Part shown: positions 37,181 to 46,800 of the stretch, piece after piece
Layout of the letters: each line of letters opens with the position of its first letter
Numbering within the stretch: the first letter of the stretch is position 1
Source of the DNA: Tritrichomonas foetus
Lineage: Eukaryota; Parabasalia; Tritrichomonadida; Tritrichomonadidae
DNA: 64,000 nt
Assembly (NCBI GenBank): GCA_001839685.1
Contig: MLAK01001171.1
Span: forward strand, 12,775-76,774
Direction of reading: 5' to 3'
Notes under the pieces: generated by a model
What the model saw: the letters and a program-made list of their open reading frames with translations, nothing else
Told to the model about the DNA's origin: nothing
The model's database searches: none
Position numbers and translations under genes: made by a program

Positions 37181-39146
37181 TTTTGATAATAAATTTATGT
37201 TTAGAAAATAAAACTTCAAATCATTATCAATTTTTTTTTATTTTATGAATTCCACACAAAAATTTCTTCAATTTGATGCAATTCACTTCCATTCAATTCC
37301 ACAGAAAAATTATTGAAATATTTATATTTGTATAAAGTGACTCAATTTTATTTGTTTATTCGCTCACAAATAAATGTATTTCATAATTGTTTCTAAACTG
37401 TTTTTCATGATTAATAACGATTTTTATTCAATTTCAAATAGTTTATACACTCTGATTGAAATAATATTAGATCATTGAATATTATTCATAATCACAATCA
37501 AAGATTATTTCTAAGTTTTCACTGCCATTTTTCATGTATTTCTATAAAAACATGAGTTTTTCTCCTTTGTTTTTAGTTACAGATTTTAATTATATTGTTT
37601 ACAGATAGAACATATATGTGTGCTGGAGATTCAACAATATTGTTTTGAATGAATTCGTAATAACGTACAATTTTTCATCTGAAAAAGCTATATGATTTAG
37701 ATTCAATATTTCTCAAATCTTTTTCAAGATTAAAAGGAATTTCAAAAGATCACCATCACTTTTTCAATCCTTTTTAAACAAAAGCTTTTTAAATCACCTG
37801 TTTTCTCTTTTTTCCTTGTTTATCTTTCAGTAGAGATGATTCATTTCCAAAAATAATCATAATTCAGACTATTTCATCTATAAAGTCTTTTTTCGATTTC
37901 TTATGATGCGAGAAATTATATTAAAAATCTGAATGCTGAGAACATTTGTGCTTAAAAACGTAAAATACAAAGAAATCTCTACCTTGTCATCTCTTCTGAT
38001 ACACATACTTGAAAAAAAGTAATCCACAAATTCGATAGTCAATAAAAATATCTATAAACAAAACATGTATAAAATGATTTTTCATCAAGATCTAACTTCT
38101 CTAAAATATTTACTTAGAATAGAATGTGATGAGGCTGATGTTTTAATCATATACAGAGCTTTCATTAAATTGTGTGTTTTGAATACTTTCCGCATTTTAT
38201 TTTCAATTTTTTTCAATGCACACAGAAACAACTGGTAAAATATTCAAATTAATCGACTAATTGAGGGTCTCTGAAAACACTATTGGGCTTTTGAACCACT
38301 CTTTGCTTAAAACATTGTACGATTACCGTCAACTTCAACCCTTTCTAATTTTAAAGAGAGGCCATTTAAATACAGAAACTCCCACCAATTTCAAAAGAAG
38401 TGCATTCTCCATGAGTTGACCTTTCATTCAAAATATTCAGAAAATTTTCAAAGGAGTGAAAATTCTCTAATGTAACATAAAATGTAATCAACCAAATTAT
38501 ATAATTTTGAATTATTATTAAATATAGAATTATTATATTGTATATTCATCTTTACTAAGAATTTTGTCTTATAAAAATGAAGATAAAAGACAATTAAAAT
38601 TGAGAAAACATGTGACAACTTTTTCTGGATTAATTCAAAAACAAATGTCCAAGAACAAATAAAATAAATAGTATTTGAATATATAAATGGCCTGAGAGTA
38701 TACCCTTAAAAAGTGAAAACATGATTTCATATGAATATATTGTTAATTAGACGATATTGTTCTTTATAGAACTCTTATGTAATGGGAAGAGGAGTTGCCC
38801 ATTGAATTTGTTTTGAATACCATGGGCTCACAGCTCGTCCAAATCAGTGTGTTCACACTATTCTCATTGTAATTTTTTTTTTTTTCCACTTTTGACCTTT
38901 TTTTGACCTTAATTACATTTACACATATTCTCGGTCTCGGAATTTCAGTATAGTTACTATACAATAGTAATAAATTGTGAATGTGACAATATCCATTGAG
39001 GATATGGAAAAGTAATGAATAGAATATATATTCCAAGTTTAAAAAAATTGGATATACTCTGCCATATAAGTATTGAAAAAGTGGAGGGAAGAATATCTAA
39101 ACGTCCAAATCAAACGTATAGATAAAATTATTCGAAACACCAATTA
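37181..39146. promoter_or_regulatory. Long divergent intergenic region, cyclase and P-loop genes
   Basis: Nearly 2 kb between two divergent starts, with no convincing gene. The stretch 38280-38450 is less AT-rich than its surroundings. A 90-codon open frame at 38764-39036 (minus) has no coding character. Presumably holds both promoters; no specific element identified. Confidence 0.5.
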
Positions 39147-41303
39147 ATGAGTGAAAACACTTCTTCTACTGCTGCTACAGGTACAGCATACGTTTTTGTA
39201 AAACTACAAGGCCAAAAGGTTAAAAAAACTACAGGTGCAAAGCGAGTTTTAATTCCAGGAACACTTCAAGCATTCAGAAAAGCATGCCAAAATATATTTA
39301 AGTTAGATATATTGATCAAAGCTTTCTACAATGCCGAAAACAACTTCGTACATAGTATTACTGAACTTGAACCAGGGACCACAATTATCGCATCAACAGA
39401 TGAGCCTGAAGGTGAAGATGCCAACTTTGATTTTGATCAACAACAAAAGTCAAAAACCGCTCGCCAATTTGATCCATCTGCTCCTTTGCTTTACACAGAG
39501 TTTCCAAAAACTAAAAAAGTTCAACATGGAAAAGCACCCAAGTGTTTAGTTGTTGGATTTCCAGAACCATTAACAGTTGATCAAGCAAATCTTCGTATTA
39601 AAGCCAGAAAGGTTCTAACATCTTCAGACGTTCAAAGTTCAAGAAACTCACGTCTTTCATCATCTTTCCAAAGGCGTGGGCCATCACCGCTTGGTGGAAA
39701 TAATGAAAATTCTGGTCAGATACAAAATCAAAACTTCCACTTTTTTGATCAAACAAGTTATACATATGTTGCTTCTGATGCAGGATCAATGTCAACAACA
39801 GCAATGAAACCACAAAAAATTGAAACACAAAAAGAAGCTATCTCTAAAACAAGGTTAGATAAAGCAAAATTGTTGCTTTCCAAACTTTTCACTGATCAAC
39901 AAATGGGTCAATTGAAACAAGTTAGCAACGCTTTCAATAAACTTACAAACAAACAAAAACAATTTATTAGTGCTGCTGATCAAATTGAAACCACACAAAG
40001 ACAAGTGTGGGTTAAAGGTATTTTTGATTACCTTAATGAACATCACTTCTGTGAAAAAACAAGTGGTTTGTTTTTATCAGAAGAAATTTTGGAATATGTC
40101 AAAGATTCTGTGAGACAACACAGATTTATTGCTGGTGGATGTGGTGGACATCGCTTCAATACAGCCATCATTGGCCCACCTAAATCTGGAAAATCAACTC
40201 TCTTAGAACTTTATGCACAAGAAATTGTTGCTGATATGGCAAACTGTGGTGACTGGAAGAATAGTTTTGTCATTGCATTTGATTTCCGCGAACTTGCTCC
40301 AAAAGTTTCAGATATTAAAGAATTCTATATCACAATGGTTAGAATGGTATGCGATACAATTATCAAAGAAAAACCAGTTCTTACCAAGTTCATTCCAGAC
40401 ATTCGTCGTTATCTTGAAAACCTCGTTACTGATCCATCACCTCTTGTTCTTGCTAAAAGCCATATTGAAAATGTTCCATTGAAGAAGATGCAACAAAACA
40501 TCATCAACATTGGTGAAGACATTCTCAGCACATGGAGAAATCCAATTGCTTTTGAAGGATGGATCACAACTATCTTTGAATTACCAGTAATTATTCCAAA
40601 TGCTCTCGGATTCACCAAAACTATCTTCATCATTGATAACTTCGACTTTTGTGATATTAAACTTGAACCAATGGCACCATTTACAAATTCCCACAGAATG
40701 GCTTTCGTTTCAGAGCATGTTAAATATGCTCTCAGCAAAAGCGACTACATCTTTGCTTGTCATAACATGCAAAAGATGTATGAAGCTCTTGTTTCTATTG
40801 ACCAGGAAGGAGTTGATTTATTTGCATTTACTGATTTCCTTCCAACCAATGGAATTTCTCCAGATATTGTTGAAAATGATCTTCCATTAGTTGTTTCACT
40901 GTCCACTCAAGACCTTCCATTTGTCATGAAAGGTTCCGATTGTGATGGCGTACCAAACTACATCATGCTTTGGAAAGATCTCAATCAATCAATCGAAGAA
41001 ATGGAAGTATTTTCAGAAGGAAGTGATGAGTTCGATGATGCTCGTTATTATGCAATTGCACATGCACAAGCAATTATGAACTTAATGTTCTTCAGTGAAG
41101 AAGCAGATTACACAGATGAAGAAGAAGCATCATGGCCACATGTTTTATCAATTAGAAGAGCATCAGAAAATGAAAATGTCCAATATCGCCAAGAAGAAGC
41201 TGTCAACCAACAGTTTATTCAAAATGAAATTGATGCAATTCCAATTGACAATGCTCCTCAAAATCTTGCTGAAGAAGAAGCTAATGGTGACAAAGTTAAC
41301 TAA
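39147..41303 (+). CDS. P-loop NTPase with doublecortin-like N-terminal domain
   Basis: A 718-residue protein. Residues about 12-90 (VFVKLQGQKVKK...RVLIPGTLQAFRKACQNIFKLD...ITELEPGTTIIAST) have the spacing of a doublecortin/ubiquitin-like microtubule-binding fold. A linker of low complexity follows (150-230), then a helical segment. The ATPase core has Walker A GPPKSGKS at 343-350 and a Walker B-like IFIIDNFDF with Asp497. The region 350-600 is typical of STAND/AAA-type NTPases. The C-terminus (660-718) is acidic. No family name is recalled with confidence. It may link nucleotide-driven regulation to microtubules, consistent with the elaborate trichomonad cytoskeleton, but this is inference. 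TAAA overlaps the stop codon, as in trichomonad polyadenylation signals. Confidence 0.7.
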   Translation: MSENTSSTAATGTAYVFVKLQGQKVKKTTGAKRVLIPGTLQAFRKACQNIFKLDILIKAFYNAENNFVHSITELEPGTTIIASTDEPEGEDANFDFDQQQKSKTARQFDPSAPLLYTEFPKTKKVQHGKAPKCLVVGFPEPLTVDQANLRIKARKVLTSSDVQSSRNSRLSSSFQRRGPSPLGGNNENSGQIQNQNFHFFDQTSYTYVASDAGSMSTTAMKPQKIETQKEAISKTRLDKAKLLLSKLFTDQQMGQLKQVSNAFNKLTNKQKQFISAADQIETTQRQVWVKGIFDYLNEHHFCEKTSGLFLSEEILEYVKDSVRQHRFIAGGCGGHRFNTAIIGPPKSGKSTLLELYAQEIVADMANCGDWKNSFVIAFDFRELAPKVSDIKEFYITMVRMVCDTIIKEKPVLTKFIPDIRRYLENLVTDPSPLVLAKSHIENVPLKKMQQNIINIGEDILSTWRNPIAFEGWITTIFELPVIIPNALGFTKTIFIIDNFDFCDIKLEPMAPFTNSHRMAFVSEHVKYALSKSDYIFACHNMQKMYEALVSIDQEGVDLFAFTDFLPTNGISPDIVENDLPLVVSLSTQDLPFVMKGSDCDGVPNYIMLWKDLNQSIEEMEVFSEGSDEFDDARYYAIAHAQAIMNLMFFSEEADYTDEEEASWPHVLSIRRASENENVQYRQEEAVNQQFIQNEIDAIPIDNAPQNLAEEEANGDKVN

Positions 41304-41484
41304 ATGTCAATCAATGGCGCAGCACCTGTTAGTTACTCTGTTCAATAAAAACAATTATTATTTAAGGTTTTATTTAAAAATGTAATTCGAACTTCTCAAC
41401 TTTTTTTATATTTTTATTTTTTAGATTATATGAATATTAATATTTTTTCAAAACAATAAGAATGGAGCGATTTATTTATTTTGT

Positions 41485-42510
41485 TTATTTACTTACAATA
41501 TCTTTTAAAAATGAATCATCAATATTATTGATATCAATATTTGGAACATCATCTGGATCATAATCATCATTTTCATTGTCGGATGAATAAGAACCTGACA
41601 CAGGTGGTGAAAGCATCGATTCGTCAACTTCGATTTCTATTTGAAAATTAGTTTTTGGTTTATGTTGCTCTGTATTTTTACTAGTTTGTTTTGTGTGACT
41701 CTTTTTCCTTTTATTTGGTTCCGATTTATCAACATTTGCAACAATTTTTTCATTCTGATCGACTTTTTGGGTTGATATTTGGTCTACCTCTCCCTTATCA
41801 TCACTTTTTGTGAAAGTATTTGGTCCTTGATTTGCTGTTAAGGATTCATTATATTGGCGGACTTTGGATAAAAGAATTTCTGGATTATCAAGATTATCTC
41901 TGATCGCCTTACAAAAAGATGAAATTTCTTCCATAATTGAGGCTTCTTCTTTTGACAATTTTTCCATTGATAATGCAAATCTCGCCCATGCAGACGAAGT
42001 TCGATTTTGGACGAATTTATCGAAGCGAGGCTGATATTCCTTTATTTCGTTGTGTTTATTTAAGAGCTCTTCTGCTGCTTTAGCCCTTTCAATTCTCGCT
42101 TTGTCGAATAAAATTTGATTTTCTTGCGATTGAGCAGATTTGTACTTGCTTTTGATTTCTTGATACTTTTTGTTGGCGATTTGATAGGAATTAAATGCTT
42201 TAGTTCCTTCCTGCTCCAATCTTTTAATAACGGAAACACGAGCGACGATATCGTTCATATCTTCAAAAACTCTAATTTGGTCGAAATATGCTACTAGATA
42301 AGACGCTGAGAGGTCCAAATAAAGTTGTTTCAATATTCCAAAATGCAGTGCGAAATTGGGGGCTTCTTGTTGAATTAATGCCATTAGATCGTTCGCAAAA
42401 GCGGCAGTAGCTTTCGATCGCTCTTTCAATTGGTCAATAAAATATTTGGCATGATTAACAAACTGATATATTTCTTTCAATTCTTTTGGTTGTCTGAGTG
42501 TCGAAAACAT
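41485..42510 (-). CDS. BAR-like coiled-coil protein
   Basis: A 341-residue protein from ATG 42510 (TTG 42540 is the open-frame limit). Residues about 5-220 are a continuous helical, coiled-coil region with the look of a BAR/F-BAR-type membrane-curving domain: a short N-terminal helix, KYFIDQLKERSKATAAFANDLMALIQQEAPNFALHFGILKQLYLDLSASYLVAYFDQI, then a long charged helix and a final RFDKFVQNRTSSAWARFALSMEKLSKEEASIMEEISSF. The remainder (about 235-341) is Lys/Ser-rich then acidic (DDYDPDDVPNIDINNID) and probably disordered. If BAR-like, it would dimerise on curved membranes in endocytosis. The fold assignment rests on helix pattern only; another coiled-coil family is possible. Divergent from the THOC7-like gene. 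Confidence 0.55.
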   Translation of the reverse strand: MFSTLRQPKELKEIYQFVNHAKYFIDQLKERSKATAAFANDLMALIQQEAPNFALHFGILKQLYLDLSASYLVAYFDQIRVFEDMNDIVARVSVIKRLEQEGTKAFNSYQIANKKYQEIKSKYKSAQSQENQILFDKARIERAKAAEELLNKHNEIKEYQPRFDKFVQNRTSSAWARFALSMEKLSKEEASIMEEISSFCKAIRDNLDNPEILLSKVRQYNESLTANQGPNTFTKSDDKGEVDQISTQKVDQNEKIVANVDKSEPNKRKKSHTKQTSKNTEQHKPKTNFQIEIEVDESMLSPPVSGSYSSDNENDDYDPDDVPNIDINNIDDSFLKDIVSK

Positions 42511-42824
42511 TTTGATTTTGTGATGATTTTCGATGAACAAATATGTATTGAATTTTTAGTATCTTTCAGAGAAAGTGAGATAGCTTTTTACTTCACATTT
42601 AGTTATTCAAAAAGTTAAAATGATAATAGAAAAAGTTTGTAACTTCGATAAATAATTTTATCGATATCAAACAAAGTTGAATTGAATCTGAAATATCTGA
42701 CTAATTAAAAGTAGCATATGAAATTTTTGTGAATATTTAGGTTTGGCAGATAAACAGTGAGGGCTAAAAACCTAAACAAACCTTTTAAATAATCGTCAAA
42801 AATTTGACCTATGATCATTTTCAC
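42511..42824. promoter_or_regulatory. Divergent promoter region, BAR-like and THOC7-like genes
   Basis: 314 AT-rich bases between two divergent starts. No clear initiator match was identified. Confidence 0.35.
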
Positions 42825-43409
42825 ATGGATTTAAGAGCCACCGCCAGAATTAAAGTGTTCTCTCGCCTTAATCCAGCCAAAGATGTGCACACAGCCTTTT
42901 CAGATATTCTCAGCAATACAGATCCCAGCCAATTCGACAATCTCAAAAATATGTTTTTATTAGCAATCGATTCAGCCGGAGTCGAATTCAGAATTCTCGA
43001 ACAGGAATTATCAGTCCTCGAAAACTTGACTGCGAAATGGAACAACGAAATCGACGAATGTCAGAAAGAAATCGATTCGCTCGAAAATGAATCCTTTCAC
43101 TTGGAGCACGAAAAAGGCGAATTCGAACAAGAGAAATTGAAAGTCGATAAACTGAAGCAGATGAAGGCCACAATCGCAACAGAAAAGCCGTTTCAAAAAG
43201 TTGAAGCAACACTCAAAATTCAGAGAGAAAATGAACAGAAGAGGGAAGAAATTCAAAAAGTTGAAGAAACAAATGAAAAAAGGAAAGTTGGCTTCCAGCA
43301 AATTATTGAAGGCTTCGAGAAGTTCTTGCTGATTGAAAAACCACCAGAACAGAAAGAAGAAGGTGAAAAGGAAGAAGGCGAAAAAGAAGAAGGTGAAAAT
43401 GAAAATTGA
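42825..43409 (+). CDS. THOC7-like coiled-coil protein (TREX/THO)
   Basis: A 194-residue protein from ATG 42825 (the frame is open from TTG 42804). It is nearly all coiled coil from about residue 50 to 170: LEQELSVLENLTAKWNNEIDECQKEIDSLENE, LKVDKLKQMKATIATEKPFQKVEATLKIQRENEQKREEIQKVEETNEKRKVGFQQIIEGFEKFL. The order resembles THOC7: an N-terminal basic RxKVFSR-type segment, an acidic coiled coil, a hinge LAKVI-like LKQMKATI, and a second coiled coil with a KR/RK...L..I..L end. THOC7 pairs with THOC5 in the THO complex, which packages mRNA for nuclear export. The tail is three EEGEKEEGE-type acidic repeats. Generic coiled-coil similarity cannot be excluded. Confidence 0.5.
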   Translation: MDLRATARIKVFSRLNPAKDVHTAFSDILSNTDPSQFDNLKNMFLLAIDSAGVEFRILEQELSVLENLTAKWNNEIDECQKEIDSLENESFHLEHEKGEFEQEKLKVDKLKQMKATIATEKPFQKVEATLKIQRENEQKREEIQKVEETNEKRKVGFQQIIEGFEKFLLIEKPPEQKEEGEKEEGEKEEGENEN

Positions 43410-43817
43410 ATCTAACTTTCTTCAAAACAAAAACAAAATAGAGTTACATGAAGCAAAAAAGAAAGCATTTTGTTTAAATATGTCATGAATCATCATCGAA
43501 GTGCTCGCATTAAATCATACAAAATGATGATAGAACACATGTCTATCGGATAATATTTCTGATTAACTGTTTTGAATAAATAATAAATCTATTGCTATTT
43601 TTACCCATCAAGGAAAGAAAAATATTTATTTATTCATCAGCGATTCTCAAAGCTATATTTATTCGTACCAAATCCAATGTTTCAATGTGATTTCATTTTC
43701 ATTTTCATATTGATAAGCTTTTAGTATAAAGGACGAAATGGTGATTTCATGAAATAAAGCATGAAAAATAAGATTTTCCATGAATATATATTTATTAATT
43801 TTATATATAAAAAATAA
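43410..43817. other. Convergent spacer
   Basis: 408 AT-rich bases between convergent 3' ends, with no gene or repeat recognised. Confidence 0.5.
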
Positions 43818-46800
43818 TTAAGAAAGAGCTTTAATGCAATTATCATAAATCACATTTTGCCCAAGCTGTGAAGCACGATGAGCAATTAGTGGGATTATGT
43901 CTTTCATTCTTGCAGATTGGGCAACAGAAAATGCTTCAGGAATATAATCATATTCAAGCAGTAGCTTACATTGTTCTTCTGGTGAACTAAAGCAAGAAAA
44001 GATCATTGGTGAAATATATTGTCTATTTGAACTCATTGAAAGTGCTTTCAATAAATTATATGACAAATTATTTCCTAAAGATGCTTTATGATTCTTTAAG
44101 TTCTTCCAGAAATCTTGAATTCGCTGTATTGATTCTTTACTTAATACTTCGCACACTTTGGTACTTACATCCTTCATTGATGTATCTGTTAATCTCATAA
44201 CTTGATTTAATAAAGCTTCTTGGTGATTTAAATACAAAATAGCAGCAACATTTGTTGCGCCTTCATGTGAAGTAATTAAATCAAAATCATGAGAAAATGG
44301 AGTTCCTTGTTCGAAGCAAATTTGACAAATTTGGAATTGTAATTCAGAAATCTCTTTACAATGAATTAAACGATCTTCATTTGCATCACTTTTGATAAAA
44401 GGCGGTGAACAAGATTGAGGATTAGCTCTCCACATTAAAGAACGATCAAGACAATATAAAATTTGACCTAATAAACTGATTTGCGATTCAAAAGATTCAC
44501 ATTTTCGAAAGATTTCCATTCCAATCAATGCTGCATCTTCAAGTTGGTTTCGAATTGTATAAACTTGGAATAAACCATAATTCATTTGATGTTTACTAAA
44601 GAATTTAATTAAATCTCTCCATAATGATGAAGTTCTGTCTAGATTTGGATCATTTGCTTCTAAAAATTGATTAAATGGTGTGTTAATATTATTAAATAAA
44701 ACTGAGAAATAGAATGAATGTATGAATAAGTTAGTTTTCTTTTCATTATCTTCAATTTGCATCAACAATTTATATGCATGTTCAAATTGTCTAAATGAAA
44801 TCAGCATTGAAATTGCAGGACCTACGTTTGAATGTTTCAAGATTAAAGAATGCATCATAGTTTGCATTTTAGGTGGAATTGTGATTTGTTGTAATTTTGA
44901 TTGTTTCAAAATGTGCTTATAAACATTTAAAGGAGTTACAACACCTTCGCCTAATTTTTCAAGGGTATTTGCTTGTAATTCATTTTGATTAAAAATTGAA
45001 AGTTTATTTAATGGTGTTAAGAAATTAAAAGTTGTATCATAAAGTTGAACTTGTGAATAATTATCGATTTTCAGTGAACGCTTATTAAATAATTTTGCTG
45101 TATCATTAAACTGACCAAACAATAACTGGATTCGAGCATGTTCAAGATAATATCTATCTAAATGCAAATGGAATGGTTTTGCAAGACGCTCTGCAAAAGA
45201 ATCATCATCCATTCTTAAACAAATTTCGGAAATTTTCGAATTAAATTCTTCAGATTCAATATTTAGGAAATTATAAGGAATTTTTAGTTTGGTATAAGGA
45301 TAAAAAGATGCCATGTACGCTAAAGCACTTAAAATTTCAATTTTTTGATTTGAAAAGTATTTCAGTGGTTGCTTGATAATTCTAAAGAAATCATTTAACT
45401 TTTGTTCTTGATCAATTGAGTTGATATTGAATTTATGAAGTTGATTTTCGATTTCAGTTGTCCAATATTCTATAATCAATTCTTTATTTTTGAAAAATTT
45501 ATATAAATGTGCAATAATTTGATGAAATTGTGGGGTTTTATTAACACCTTTTGCCATTGCAAATAAGTCATCATCAGAAAATAAGACAGCTATTTCAGGC
45601 GTAATATTAAAAATTAATTGGTAATTTCGAATATAACTTGAGGTAACTGTATCAATTTCAAAAATATTGGAATCAGAGAAAATGTTTTCAGGTAATAAAG
45701 ATAATCCATTAATATAATCACTTTTATCATCAGCATAGTTTTTAAGGATTGATAAAATTCCAGGAATATGGAAAAATCGAGATAAAATCACATCATAACG
45801 ATCAGGGAATTCATTAAGAATTTCTTCCATATATGAAGTATTTGATAAACATGAAGTAAACAATTGAACAAGTGGAGAGGCAATTGCTGTTGCAGGAACA
45901 CATTTCTTGAGATATTCAATTGCTAATTTGAAATTATCATGGGTCATAATATCTCTAACAATATCTGATGGATTTTTGGCTGTTGAGATTGAACGAATTG
46001 AATGCAACATGTAAATTTTATTAAGTAATGGATAATCACTTTCAGGTGCGACGTAAGAAACAACATCAAGTAAATGGAAAAGCGTTGTTGATAATTTTTC
46101 TTCTGAATTTTTCATTAAATATGAATATATTTCTTCATGATCTATTTTATATAAAATATCATCAATGTTATTTTGATTTGCAACCAGTAGTTGATTAATT
46201 GAAGGCTCAACTTCTTTTTCTTTGAGAGATTCGAAATATTTTGCAAGTTTTTGGGTTTCCTCATCCATTTCATTTGTAGAATGGTTTCTAGAAATTGCTA
46301 ATGCTTTGGTTTCAATTGGATATTCATTATTCATCTTATTCATGAAAGAACTTTCAAATTCAAAACCTTCAATGTTTTCAAAAATGTATGGAATTAAATC
46401 AATTTTTGCTGCTGCAGCTAATTCTTCTGCTTTTTTATATTCACCAACTTTAATAGGTCCAGCGAGAACACGTTTCATATCAAATATAAAAAGATCTTCA
46501 ATTGAATTTGCAAAGAATGAATCGCCACATTTTGAACATGTATAATAAAGTTGCAAATAATTCAAAAATTTGGATAATGTTTGTGAAATTTTTGTTGTTC
46601 CTTCATACAAAGTTATACTTTTCACCATTTCAAGAGGAGTCATATCAAACATATTAGTAAATTCATTTACAGGATTCCATTTTTCGGAAGCAACAATTGG
46701 ATCAATTATTGAATCATTCGGATTTTTAATTCTTTCATCGATTATTGGCTCATAGTTCTTAAATTTCTGTTTCAAAGATTGTAAAAGTTTTGTAGTACCA

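Noticed and set aside
38764..39036. 90-codon minus-strand frame
   Set aside because: Composition of random AT-rich DNA, no initiator and no domain.
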